The notes: generated from the sequence alone by a model not told the origin. Numbered from the stretch's first letter, positions 21,224 to 31,301 are shown. The stretch is 38,732 bases of DNA from Kocuria sp. (GCF_030536815.1 NZ_JAUNPE010000004.1:13097-51828); one strand, 5' to 3'. Numbers and translations are program-made.

Positions 21224-21643
21224 GTGAGCACACAAACCACCGGGCAACCCGAGGTGCGCAACACCAAGCAGCGTCGGGCCGTTGCCGGGGCCCTGCGAAG
21301 CCTCGATGATTTCATTTCCACTCAAAATCTGCACCGTCGCCTCCAGGACGAGGGCCAGTCCGTGTCCCTGGCCACCACCTATCGGATCCTGCAGTCCATG
21401 GCGGACACCGGAGAGGTGGACGTGCTGCGCAATGCGGAGGGCGAGGCCATTTACCGCCGCTGCGAGGCCGAACACCATCACCACCACTTGGTGTGCCGCT
21501 CGTGCGGCGCCGCGGTGGAGCTCGAGGCCCCCGCGATCGAGCGGTGGGCGGATGACACCGCCAGCGAGCACGGGTTCACGAACGTGGATCACACGGTGGA
21601 GATCACCGGCATCTGCGGCAACTGCGCGCGCGAGTCGCGCTGA
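21224..21643 (+). CDS. zur: Fur family regulator, probable zinc uptake regulator Zur
   Basis: Zur represses zinc-uptake genes when Zn is bound. The 139-aa protein has the Fur winged helix (about 10-75; SLATTYRILQSMADTGEVD is the recognition region), a histidine-rich EAEHHHHHLVCRSC (81-94) and a second CxxC at 131-134, forming the structural Zn site. I chose the GTG at 21224 because GGAAGG stands seven bases upstream; an ATG at 21203 would add seven residues but lacks a ribosome site. The zinc specificity, as against iron, rests on the znuACB operon close by. It is followed after two bases by the lipid-kinase-like gene. Confidence 0.88.
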   Translation: MSTQTTGQPEVRNTKQRRAVAGALRSLDDFISTQNLHRRLQDEGQSVSLATTYRILQSMADTGEVDVLRNAEGEAIYRRCEAEHHHHHLVCRSCGAAVELEAPAIERWADDTASEHGFTNVDHTVEITGICGNCARESR

Positions 21644-21645
21644 CG

Positions 21646-22671
21646 GTGGCGGCTCAACGTCCCCGCGACATCCTTCTGGTGCGCAACGGGGATTCCCCGC
21701 TGGCCCGCCAAGCCTGCGACCGTGCCCGCGGGATTTTTCACGCCGGGGGTTACAACGCCGTGTTCCTGGACGCGCCGTCGGCGACCGAGCTGTCCGAGGC
21801 CCTGACCGACACCGTGCGATCTCGAGCTGCGCACGTGGCCGCCGTGGTGGCGGTCGGCGGGGACGGCATGGCCCATCTGGTCCTTCAAGTCCTGCATGAG
21901 GTGGGGCAACAGGGCGTGGACGTGGCGTTCGGGCTCATCCCGGCGGGTTCGGGCAACGATCTGGCCAGGTTCTGCGGGATTCCCACCCGTGATACCGAAC
22001 GCGCGGCCGGCCGCGTGCTGCGCGGCCTGGAAACCCCCTCGCAGCACATGGACCTGTTGGCCGTGGACTGCGCGGACGGCTCCTCGCACGTGTGCGCCAC
22101 CACCGTGTGCCTCGGTCTGGACGCCCGCGTCAACGCGCGCGCCAATCGCTGGACCCAGATTCGGGTGCCCGCCAAGTACGCCGTGGCCCTCGTCTGGGAA
22201 ATCATGCGGCTCACCTCACGTGACTACACGATCGACTACACGCGCCCCGACGGCGCTCGGCGCGTGGCGGATCGCAGGGCCACGTTCCTGTCGGTGGCCA
22301 ACACATCGTCCTACGGCGGCGGCCTCACGATCGTGCCGCGCGCCGATCACCGGGACGGCCGGGCCGAGTTGTTCGCGGTGTCCGACGCCCGCCCGTTGCG
22401 CCTTTTGTTCCTGTTGCCGCGGCTGCTGCTGAAGACCCACGAGAACCTTGCCGAGATCGCGCTCGAACCGGTCACCTCCGTCACCGTGGTGCCCCACGGG
22501 ACATCATCCGGTCCCACAGTGGCCCACGGGACGGTGACCCGATCGACGTCGGACCCCAAAACCCGGACCGAGAAGTTACCGCCGCACGTCGCTCACGGGG
22601 ATGGGGAGCCCCTGGGCCCCCTGCCCGTGCGCGTGCGGATCCTGCCCGCCGCCGTGCGGGTGCTTTTCTGA
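21646..22671 (+). CDS. Diacylglycerol/lipid kinase family protein (DagK-like)
   Basis: The family phosphorylates lipids such as diacylglycerol with ATP. In this 341-aa protein the nucleotide-binding GGDGM (71-75; GGDGT in most relatives) and IPAGSGNDLAR (98-108) are clear, and the C-terminal beta-sandwich ends with GEPLGPLPVRVRILP. Before this end, a segment of roughly 25 residues (near VTRSTSDPKTRTEK) looks inserted between two VAHG copies. The GTG start lies two bases after the zur stop codon, so the genes are coupled. The last 96 bases overlap, on the opposite strand, the 3' end of znuB. The exact lipid substrate is unknown. Confidence 0.85.
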   Translation: MAAQRPRDILLVRNGDSPLARQACDRARGIFHAGGYNAVFLDAPSATELSEALTDTVRSRAAHVAAVVAVGGDGMAHLVLQVLHEVGQQGVDVAFGLIPAGSGNDLARFCGIPTRDTERAAGRVLRGLETPSQHMDLLAVDCADGSSHVCATTVCLGLDARVNARANRWTQIRVPAKYAVALVWEIMRLTSRDYTIDYTRPDGARRVADRRATFLSVANTSSYGGGLTIVPRADHRDGRAELFAVSDARPLRLLFLLPRLLLKTHENLAEIALEPVTSVTVVPHGTSSGPTVAHGTVTRSTSDPKTRTEKLPPHVAHGDGEPLGPLPVRVRILPAAVRVLF

Positions 22672-23550
22672 TCCGCCGCGGCGGTACGAGGAACCACGCT
22701 CACGGATTCCACGGATCACGCGGGTCAGCAACCAGATCGCAAAGGAAATGGTGGTCACGTAGGGGCTGATCGGGATACTGCCACCCAGGGCCAGCAAGAT
22801 ACCGCCGACCATGGACAGCTCGGCGAAGACCACCGACAGCACCACGGTGCGCGCCGGGGCCACCGTAAGGTTCATGGCCGCGGCGGCGGGAGTGATCAGC
22901 AGGGCGAGCACCAGCAGGGCGCCCACGATCTGGACCGACATGGCCACGGAGACCCCCAGCAGCACCATGAACACGATCGACAGGGTGCGCACGGGCAATC
23001 CGCGGGCCTCGGCGACCACGGGGTCGGTGCTGGCGAACGTGAGCGGACGCCACACGATCAGCAACCCGGCCACCACCACGATCGACAGCACAATCATCGA
23101 CGTCAGCTGAACCGGGGAGACGGACACGATTTGACCGGTCAGCAGGGAGAACTTATTGGATGAGCGGCCCTCATAGAGCGACAGGAACAGGATGCCCAGG
23201 CCCAGCCCGAACGGCATGAGCACGCCCACGAACGAGTTGCTGTCCCGGGCGCGCAGACCCATGAAACCAATGATCAGCGCGGCCAGCACCGAGCCCAGCA
23301 GGGAACCGGTCACGATGTCCGAGCCGATCAGCAGGGCCGCGGCCGCCCCCGCGAAGGAGAGCTCCGCAATGCCGTGGACGGAGAAGGCCAGGTCGCGCAT
23401 CATCACGAACGTGCCCACCAGCCCCCCGACCAGACCGAGCAGGGCACCGGCCCACAGGGAGTTGCTCAACAGCGCCAGCAGTTCGCCGTAATTGTCGAAG
23501 ACGAACACGGAACTGACGATCGAGTCCCAGTCGACGGCTGCGGGGATCAC
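22576..23550 (-). CDS. znuB: Zinc ABC transporter permease ZnuB (ABC-3 family)
   Basis: ZnuB is the membrane channel of the high-affinity zinc importer. The 324-aa protein has about eight hydrophobic helices and family motifs such as VMMRDLAFSVHGIAELSFAGAAAALL and ALLVLALLITPAAAAMNL. The C-terminus, about residue 290 on, is an Arg/Gly/His-rich cytoplasmic tail with HPHGGGQDPHAHG that could bind metal. That tail is coded opposite the 3' end of the lipid-kinase-like gene. The start overlaps the znuC stop by four bases (23547-23550). Manganese or another divalent metal is possible, but znuA and Zur context favours zinc. Confidence 0.9.
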   Translation of the reverse strand: MIPAAVDWDSIVSSVFVFDNYGELLALLSNSLWAGALLGLVGGLVGTFVMMRDLAFSVHGIAELSFAGAAAALLIGSDIVTGSLLGSVLAALIIGFMGLRARDSNSFVGVLMPFGLGLGILFLSLYEGRSSNKFSLLTGQIVSVSPVQLTSMIVLSIVVVAGLLIVWRPLTFASTDPVVAEARGLPVRTLSIVFMVLLGVSVAMSVQIVGALLVLALLITPAAAAMNLTVAPARTVVLSVVFAELSMVGGILLALGGSIPISPYVTTISFAIWLLTRVIRGIRERGSSYRRGGSEKHPHGGGQDPHAHGQGAQGLPIPVSDVRR

Positions 23551-24452
23551 GGAATGAGACCTTCCTGGGACGAGATGTGGTGGGTGTTGTCGGGTCGGCC
23601 GGTCACGATGATCCGGCCATTGCTGCGCAACACCTCGATGTCGGCGCCGTAAAGCTCCGACAGCACCTCGGAACGCATGACCTCATTGGGCGTGCCGATC
23701 TTGAAGGAGCCCCCGGCCAAGTAGAGGATGCGATCCACGTGATCGATGATGGGGTTGATGTCGTGGGTCACGAACACCACGGCGCTACCGGAATGCACGC
23801 GCTGCGCATTGACCAGCTCGCTCACGATGTACTGATGATTGAGGTCCAGGGACAGCAGGGCCTCGTCGCACAACAGCAGTTCAGGGTCGGTGGCCAGGGC
23901 CTGGGCAATGCGCAGCCGCTGTTGTTCACCGCCGGAGAGCAGACCGACCGGGGCATTGGCGTACTCGCCCGCCCCGACCTTCTCGAGCAGCTCGTCCACA
24001 CGGTGGTTGACGGCGCGGCGGTGGAGTCTGATCCCCCACTTGTGCCCGTCGATCCCCTGGGCCACCAGGTCACGGGCGCGCAACGGTGTACGCGGTGCGA
24101 AACCGCCCTGCTGCGGGACGTAACCCACATGACGCGATGCCGCACCGGGGCGTTCGCCCGTCACGGAGACCGTGCCGCGCGTCAGCGGGAGCAGTCCGAG
24201 CAACACCTTGAGAAAACTGGTCTTGCCGGTCCCGTTGGAACCGAGCACGGCAAAGTACTCACCTTCGCGAATGGTCAGGTTGAGCTCGCGCCACAGCACG
24301 CGCTCGCCAAAGGCGAGTTCCGCGTTCTTGAGTTCGACCACTGCCCGGCCCGGTTCCCGTTGGGTGTCGGACCGGCTGCTCGCGGTGGTGCGTGTGGCGG
24401 ATTGGGCCGCTGGAGTGTGAATGGTGTGTGCCACCTTGGTGGGAAGGGTCAT
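23547..24452 (-). CDS. znuC: Zinc ABC transporter ATP-binding protein ZnuC
   Basis: ZnuC powers zinc import. It has Walker A GSNGTGKT (71-78), YVPQQGG with the Q-loop, signature LLSGGEQQRLRIAQAL, Walker B LLLCDEALLSLD and the H-loop VFVTHDINP. I chose the ATG at 24452 (301 aa), eight bases after the znuA stop; the frame extends to 24506 inside znuA but without family character. A polar N-terminal extension of about 36 residues (Thr/Ser/Arg-rich) precedes the ABC domain and is unusual. No strong Shine-Dalgarno is seen, so coupling to znuA is likely. Confidence 0.9.
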   Translation of the reverse strand: MTLPTKVAHTIHTPAAQSATRTTASSRSDTQREPGRAVVELKNAELAFGERVLWRELNLTIREGEYFAVLGSNGTGKTSFLKVLLGLLPLTRGTVSVTGERPGAASRHVGYVPQQGGFAPRTPLRARDLVAQGIDGHKWGIRLHRRAVNHRVDELLEKVGAGEYANAPVGLLSGGEQQRLRIAQALATDPELLLCDEALLSLDLNHQYIVSELVNAQRVHSGSAVVFVTHDINPIIDHVDRILYLAGGSFKIGTPNEVMRSEVLSELYGADIEVLRSNGRIIVTGRPDNTHHISSQEGLIP

Positions 24453-24460
24453 CCGGGCCG

Positions 24461-25456
24461 TTACTTCACAGCCTGGGAGACCTGGTCGATATTGTCCTGC
24501 ATCCATTGTTGGTAATTCTTGCCCTCGGGAAGGGTCTCGGAGAATTCCACCACGCTCACCCCCGAGTTCTCGGCATCCTCGCGCAGCTTCTCGGTCTGGC
24601 CCGTTGAGGTTTGCTGGTTGAACGCCAACAGGTCGATGTGACCGCTCGTGACCAGGTCCGTGGTTTCCTTCAGGACGGCGGGGGCCACGTCCGATTCCGA
24701 GTCGATGGCGGTCGTGAATTCCGCGGGAGTGTCATCATGCAGTCCCGCGTCCTGCAAGAGATATCCGGGCATCGGCTCGGTGGCCACGTAGCCACCCGAA
24801 GCGTTCAACGATTCGAGTTCGCTCTTCATTCCGGACAGCTGGTCGTTGAGCGATGCCGCGTTGTCCGTGAACTCCTGGGAATCGTTCGTGTTGATCTCCC
24901 CCAGTTGTTCGGCAATGCGTTCGGTCAACGTCTGCATGGTGTCCAGGTCGTACCAGACGTGCTCATTGAATCCGCCGGGAGCGTGACTGTGGCCTTCGTG
25001 GCCCTCTTCATCATGCGCGTGATCGTGCTCCTCGGCCACCTGCTCCTTGCCCTCCAGATCGGACACGTCCACCGCATTGACGACCGTTTGCGAATCCGTG
25101 GTCATGTCCTCCATGAACGCGTCGTAGCCACCGCCGTTGAGGATGACCACGTCCGCCTTCTCAATGGTCAGTCGATCCTGCGGGGACGCCTCGTAGGAGT
25201 GGGGATCCTGGGCGGCGGAGTCAATGACGGGCGTGACGTCCACGTGGTCGCCGGCGACCTGTTCCACCAGGTCCGAGTACACGTTGGTCGAGGTCACCAC
25301 CGTGATCGCGTCCCCGTCCGACGCCGCCGCGTCGCCTTGCTGGGCATCCCCCGAGTTGGCCGAACAGCCGGTGAGCACCAGGGCACTCAAGGCGGATACG
25401 GCAACGACGGAACGCACGACGGTGCGGCTGGTGCGGGCGGGAACGTGTGCGGACAC
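24461..25456 (-). CDS. znuA: Zinc-binding lipoprotein ZnuA (cluster A-I substrate-binding protein)
   Basis: ZnuA captures Zn2+ outside the membrane. The 331-aa protein has a signal peptide ending in lipobox LTGC (28-31, Cys31). Typical segments are DPHSYEASPQDRLTIEKAD, a His/Asp/Glu-rich loop (EEHDHAHDEEGHEGHSHAPGG spans about 21 residues) that is a zinc-chelating mark of ZnuA, HVWYDLDTMQ and LLAFNQQT. The GTG start has GAGGAG eight bases upstream. Three ATTCTCA/TGAGAAT sites lie in the promoter region, consistent with Zur control. It heads the znuA-znuC-znuB operon. Confidence 0.93.
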   Translation of the reverse strand: MSAHVPARTSRTVVRSVVAVSALSALVLTGCSANSGDAQQGDAAASDGDAITVVTSTNVYSDLVEQVAGDHVDVTPVIDSAAQDPHSYEASPQDRLTIEKADVVILNGGGYDAFMEDMTTDSQTVVNAVDVSDLEGKEQVAEEHDHAHDEEGHEGHSHAPGGFNEHVWYDLDTMQTLTERIAEQLGEINTNDSQEFTDNAASLNDQLSGMKSELESLNASGGYVATEPMPGYLLQDAGLHDDTPAEFTTAIDSESDVAPAVLKETTDLVTSGHIDLLAFNQQTSTGQTEKLREDAENSGVSVVEFSETLPEGKNYQQWMQDNIDQVSQAVK

Positions 25457-25475
25457 GGAATCATCTCCTCGGGGC

Positions 25476-25550
25476 CATTCTCAACAGTTCGCGGTTATTG
25501 AGAATGAATTGCATGTGGTCTGCGGAGAGCATACCACTAACCATTCTCAA
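25476..25550 (-). promoter_or_regulatory. znuA promoter region with three Zur-like half sites
   Basis: CATTCTCAA (25476-25484), TTGAGAATG (25498-25506) and CATTCTCAA (25542-25550) are exact copies or reverse complements of one 9-mer. The middle one extends to TGAGAATGAATTGCA (25499-25513), which matches the actinobacterial Zur palindrome TGAAAATGATTTTCA at 12 of 15 positions. The first two form a 9-bp inverted repeat with a 13-base spacer. A -10-like TATGCT on the minus strand lies near 25528-25533, between sites two and three, so bound repressor would cover the promoter. The protein bound is inferred. Confidence 0.7.
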
Positions 25551-25587
25551 TAAGCCCAGGAGCGAAAACCGCCGCCGCAAGGGGCCG

Positions 25588-27102
<1,515 letters not shown>

Positions 27103-27144
27103 TCACGGACGAACGGCGAGACTTACCGAAGGGTCAGGATGAAC

Positions 27145-27311
27145 TGGCCAGGCGGTGTTCGCCTCATTAGACTGTTGGCTTAGTACGGCCTTATGAGAAT
27201 TAAGGCCACCACGTCCGCCCGCGGAGACACATACCGCTGGCACCACCGACCGGTGGTGGTCTACCGAGCAACCACCGGAGCACACCGTCATATGGAAGAG
27301 GCGTATCTCCC
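27145..27311 (+). promoter_or_regulatory. kgd promoter and structured 5' leader with alternative hairpins
   Basis: TGGCCA (27145-27150) and TAGACT (27168-27173) with a 17-base spacer form a plausible promoter, giving a leader of about 130 nt. The leader has a perfect 7-bp hairpin GGCCTTA/TAAGGCC (27187-27193 and 27201-27207). Three complementary arms follow: CACCACC (27241-27247), CCGGTGGTG (27250-27258) and ACCACCGG (27271-27278). The middle arm can pair with either neighbour, but not with both. The last arm ends about 33 bases before the GTG. The structures are visible; a regulatory role is inferred. Confidence 0.45.
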
Positions 27312-30300
27312 GTGCCAGAGCAGCCGCACCACCTGATCCCCGAAGAATTCGCCGGTAACGAATGGCTCGTCGACGAGCTGTTCGAGAAATACCAGGACGA
27401 CAAGAACTCCGTGGACAAGAAGTGGTGGCCCATTTTCGAGGAAATGAGCAAGGGCTCTGACTCCGACACTGCATCTCCCTCGACATCCAACAACGCTGCC
27501 ACAAAGCCAGCCGCCCCGTCCAAGGCGCCCGCCTCTGCTTCCACCCAGGAGAACAAGCCCAAGGTGACCCAGGAAAAGCCCGCCCCGGCGGCCAAGTCCA
27601 CCGCCGGCGCACCCAAGCGCGCCGCGGCGCCGTCATCGACCACCGGAGGCTCCAAGGCCAAGGGCCGACCCGAGGGCGTGGACCAGGAATCCAACGGCGG
27701 CGAGGGCTCGGCCACCAAGCGCCCCATTCGCGCCCAGCCCGAGGTCAACGCCAAAGCGAAGGCCAAGGAGCAGGAACCCAAGACCGAGGCTGAGGACAAG
27801 GTCACCAAGCTGCGCGGCCCGGCCAAGGCCGTTGCGGCGAACATGGACGCCTCCCTCACGGTTCCGACCGCCACGACCGTGCGCGCCGTGCCCGCAAAGC
27901 TTCTGATCGACAACCGCCTGGTGATCAACAGCCACTTGTCGCGCAACCGCGGTGGCAAGGTGTCCTTCACCCACCTGATCGGCTACGCCGTGATCCGCGC
28001 GCTGGCCAACTACCCGTCGCAGAACGTTGTGTACGCAGAAGTGGACGGCAAGCCCGCCGCGATCCAGCCGGCCCATGTGAACTTCGGCATCGCGATCGAC
28101 ATCCCCAACAAGGACGGTTCGCGCAACCTGGTGGTGCCCAACATCAAGGGCGCCGAGGACATGACCTTCATGCAGTTCTGGACCGCGTACGAAGACGTGG
28201 TCAAGCGTGGCCGGTCCGGCGAACTGACCATGGACGACTACCAGGGCACCACGGTGTCCCTGACCAACCCGGGTGGTATCGGCACCGTGCACTCCGTGCC
28301 GCGGTTGTCCAAGGGCCAGGCCTGCATCGTGGGCGTGGGCGCACTGGACTACCCCGCCGAGTACAAGGGCGCCTCCCCGCGCACCACCGCGCGCCTGGGC
28401 GTTTCCAAGATCATCACCCTGACCTCCACCTACGATCACCGTGTGATCCAGGGCGCGGGTTCCGGCGAATTCCTGAAGCTCGTGGAGCACTACCTACTGG
28501 GCGGGGACGACTTCTACGACACCATTTTCGAGGCCCTGCGCATCCCCTACGAGCCCGTTCGCTGGGCCGTGGACAACCAGGTCAACCCCGAGACCCAGAT
28601 CAACAAGGTCGCTCGCATCCAGCAGCTGATCCACGCGTACCGCGTACGGGGTCACCTCATGGCCGACACCAACCCGCTCGAGTACGTGATGCGCAAGCAC
28701 CCGGACCTGGACATCCGCAGCTACGGACTGTCCCTGTGGGACCTGGAGCGTGAGTGGCCCACCGGCGGTTTCGGTGGCCAGGACCTGCTGACCCTGCGCG
28801 TGATCCTCGGGCGGCTGCGTGACGCGTACTGCCGCACCGTGGGCGTCGAATACATGCACCTGCAGAACCCGGAAGAACGGGAGTGGTTCCAGGACAAACT
28901 GGAGCACGATTACCAGAAGCCCGCCCGCGAGGAACAGTTCCGCATCCTGGGTCGCCTCAACGCGGCCGAGGCCTTCGAGACCTTCCTGCAGACCAAGTAC
29001 GTGGGTCAGAAGCGCTTCTCGTTGGAGGGCGGCGAGTCCCTGATCCCCCTGCTCGACGCGATCATTTCCGACGCCGCTGACGAGTCCCTGGCCGGCGTGG
29101 GTATCGCCATGGCCCACCGCGGCCGCCTGAACGTGCTCACCAACATTGCCGGTAAGTCCTACGCACAGGTCTTCCGCGAGTTCGAGGGCAGCCAAGATCC
29201 CCGCTCCATCGAGGGCTCCGGCGACGTGAAGTACCACCTGGGCACGGAGGGTGTCTTCACCTCGGACAACGGCAACGAGACCCAGGTCTACCTGGCAGCC
29301 AACCCGTCCCACCTGGAAGCCGCGAATCCTGTGATCGAGGGCATCGCCCGCGCCAAGACGGACGTTCTGGGCGCCGGGCCCGAGGGGGACGGCACGTTCC
29401 CCGTGCTGGCCGTCCAGGTCCACGGCGACGCCGCCATGGCCGGGCAGGGCATCGTGTACGAGGTCATGCAGATGTCCGGTCTGGAGGGCTACCACGTGGG
29501 TGGCACCATCCACGTGGTCGTCAACAACCAGATCGGCTTCACCACCTCGCCGTCCGGTGCGCGCACCTCCACGTACTGCACGGACGTGGCCCGTACCATT
29601 CAGGCCCCGATCTTCCACGTGAACGCGGACGACCCCGAGGCCGTGACCCGCGTGGGTCAGTTGGCCTTCGAGTACCGCCAGCGCTTCCACAAGGATGTCG
29701 TGATCGACCTGGTCTGCTACCGCCGCCGCGGCCACAACGAGGGCGATGATCCCTCGATGACCCAGCCGCTGATGTACTCCCTGATCGACGGTAAGCGCTC
29801 CACCCGCAAGGTCTACACCGAGAACCTCGTGGGCCGCGGTGACATCACCCAGGAAGAAGCCGACCGCGCGCTCAAGGACTACCAGGAGCGTCTGGAACGG
29901 GTCTTCGCGGAATCCCACGAGGCTCAGACCTCCACGGTTCCGCTGGTCACCGGCGACGCCGCCGCGATCGCCAACATCGAGCGCCCCTCCGCCCAGCAGG
30001 CGGACTCGGGAGTCTCGATCCCCAAGTCCACGGCCATCACCGAAGAGGTTGCCCGCCGCATCGGTGAGGCTCACGTGGACACCCCGGAGGGTTTCACCAC
30101 CCACCGCAAGCTGCAGAAGCTGTTGGAGCGCCGCAACGAAATGACCCAGAAGGGCGGCGTGGACTGGGGCATGGGCGAGCTCATGGCCTTCGGTTCACTG
30201 CTCATGGAGGGTGTGCCGATCCGGTTCTCCGGTCAGGACGTGCGCCGCGGTACCTTCACACAGCGTCACGCGGTGTTCTTCGATGCCGAGAACGGCTCCG

Positions 30301-31184
30301 AGTGGGAACCGTTGAACAACCTCTCCGGGGATCAGGCCAAGCTGTCCATCTACAACTCGCCTCTCTCCGAGTACGGTGTGCTGGGTTTCGAATACGGCTA
30401 CTCCGTGGAACGCCCCGAGGCCCTGACCGTGTGGGAGGCGCAGTTCGGTGACTTCACCAACGGTGCCCAGACCATCGTGGACGAGTTCATTTCCTCGGCC
30501 GAGCAGAAGTGGGGTCAGCGTTCCTCGCTGGTCCTGCTCCTTCCCCACGGCTTCGAGGGCCAGGGCCCGGACCACTCCTCGGCACGTATCGAGCGGTTCC
30601 TGACCCTGTGCGCCGAGCGGAACATGACCGTGGTCAACCCGTCCACCCCGGCCAACCACTTCCACCTGTTGCGCCGGCAGGCCTACTCGCGCCCGCGGCG
30701 CCCGTTGATCGTGGCCACGCCCAAGCAGTTGCTGCGTCTCAAGGCGGCCGCCTCCCCCATTGAGGACTTCACGCAGGGCACGTTCCAGCAGGTCATCCCG
30801 AATGTCTCGAACCTGGACGATTCCAAGGTCACGGACGTGATCCTGGTCTCCGGTCGCCTCTACTACGATCTCGTCACTCAGCGGGAGGAGTCAGGGGACC
30901 ACTCCACGGCGATCATTCGTGTCGAGCAGCTCTACCCGCTGCCCCTGAACGAGATCAAGAAGGAACTGGCACGCTACCCGCAGGCTCGCATCATGTGGGC
31001 CCAGGACGAGCCAGCCAACCAGGGTGCGTGGCCGTTCATGGCCGTGAACCTGGTGCCTGAAGTGGACCGCCCGATTCAGCTGGCCTCGCGCCCGGCTTCC
31101 GCTTCCCCGGCCAACGGTTCCGCCAAGCGTCACGCGAAGGAGCTGGAGACCCTGGTGCAGCAGGCCTTCGACCGCGGCGAGTAA
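27312..31184 (+). CDS. kgd: Multifunctional 2-oxoglutarate metabolism enzyme KGD (E1o with fused E2o-like domain)
   Basis: KGD acts at the 2-oxoglutarate node of the TCA cycle as the ThDP-dependent E1 of 2-oxoglutarate dehydrogenase, and can also decarboxylate 2-oxoglutarate or make 2-hydroxy-3-oxoadipate. In the 1290-aa protein residues 1-45 are the conserved N-terminal helix (FAGNEWLVDELFEKY), 46-165 a low-complexity Ala/Pro/Lys linker, and about 165-395 an E2o-type acyltransferase domain with catalytic His376 in TYDHRVIQGAGSG. The E1 part follows, with AMAHRGRLNVL and the ThDP motif GDAAMAGQG through VNNQIGFTTS. No lipoyl domain is present, as in other actinobacteria. In that group GarA binding controls the enzyme. 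The start is GTG with GAAGAGG ten or more bases upstream. Confidence 0.96.
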   Translation: MPEQPHHLIPEEFAGNEWLVDELFEKYQDDKNSVDKKWWPIFEEMSKGSDSDTASPSTSNNAATKPAAPSKAPASASTQENKPKVTQEKPAPAAKSTAGAPKRAAAPSSTTGGSKAKGRPEGVDQESNGGEGSATKRPIRAQPEVNAKAKAKEQEPKTEAEDKVTKLRGPAKAVAANMDASLTVPTATTVRAVPAKLLIDNRLVINSHLSRNRGGKVSFTHLIGYAVIRALANYPSQNVVYAEVDGKPAAIQPAHVNFGIAIDIPNKDGSRNLVVPNIKGAEDMTFMQFWTAYEDVVKRGRSGELTMDDYQGTTVSLTNPGGIGTVHSVPRLSKGQACIVGVGALDYPAEYKGASPRTTARLGVSKIITLTSTYDHRVIQGAGSGEFLKLVEHYLLGGDDFYDTIFEALRIPYEPVRWAVDNQVNPETQINKVARIQQLIHAYRVRGHLMADTNPLEYVMRKHPDLDIRSYGLSLWDLEREWPTGGFGGQDLLTLRVILGRLRDAYCRTVGVEYMHLQNPEEREWFQDKLEHDYQKPAREEQFRILGRLNAAEAFETFLQTKYVGQKRFSLEGGESLIPLLDAIISDAADESLAGVGIAMAHRGRLNVLTNIAGKSYAQVFREFEGSQDPRSIEGSGDVKYHLGTEGVFTSDNGNETQVYLAANPSHLEAANPVIEGIARAKTDVLGAGPEGDGTFPVLAVQVHGDAAMAGQGIVYEVMQMSGLEGYHVGGTIHVVVNNQIGFTTSPSGARTSTYCTDVARTIQAPIFHVNADDPEAVTRVGQLAFEYRQRFHKDVVIDLVCYRRRGHNEGDDPSMTQPLMYSLIDGKRSTRKVYTENLVGRGDITQEEADRALKDYQERLERVFAESHEAQTSTVPLVTGDAAAIANIERPSAQQADSGVSIPKSTAITEEVARRIGEAHVDTPEGFTTHRKLQKLLERRNEMTQKGGVDWGMGELMAFGSLLMEGVPIRFSGQDVRRGTFTQRHAVFFDAENGSEWEPLNNLSGDQAKLSIYNSPLSEYGVLGFEYGYSVERPEALTVWEAQFGDFTNGAQTIVDEFISSAEQKWGQRSSLVLLLPHGFEGQGPDHSSARIERFLTLCAERNMTVVNPSTPANHFHLLRRQAYSRPRRPLIVATPKQLLRLKAAASPIEDFTQGTFQQVIPNVSNLDDSKVTDVILVSGRLYYDLVTQREESGDHSTAIIRVEQLYPLPLNEIKKELARYPQARIMWAQDEPANQGAWPFMAVNLVPEVDRPIQLASRPASASPANGSAKRHAKELETLVQQAFDRGE

Positions 31185-31193
31185 TCAGCACTG

Positions 31194-31225
31194 CGCTGCG
31201 GCCCCGCGGGATCGGGGCCGCAGCG
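31194..31225 (+). terminator. Intrinsic terminator after kgd
   Basis: CGCTGCGGCCCCG (31194-31206) pairs with CGGGGCCGCAGCG (31213-31225), a perfect 13-bp stem with a six-base loop, ten bases after the kgd stop. GTTTTCCCC follows from 31231, giving a short T run. Confidence 0.85.
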
Positions 31226-31238
31226 GACACGTTTTCCC

Positions 31239-31273
31239 CTCGGTGGCCATCGTGGTTTACGGTGGCCACCGAG
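31239..31273. repeat. 11-bp inverted repeat upstream of the SGNH-like gene
   Basis: CTCGGTGGCCA (31239-31249) is the exact inverse of TGGCCACCGAG (31263-31273), with a 13-base AT-richer spacer. It lies between the kgd terminator and the next start codon. It may be an operator over the promoter of the next gene, or a second weak hairpin. Confidence 0.5.
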
Positions 31274-31301
31274 ACACGTTATGAGCAAAGGAAGAGGAAT
31301 A

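Noticed and set aside
28494..30104. Minus-strand open frame of 536 codons inside kgd
   Set aside because: It lies opposite the conserved ThDP part of KGD and has shadow composition without motifs or a convincing ribosome site.
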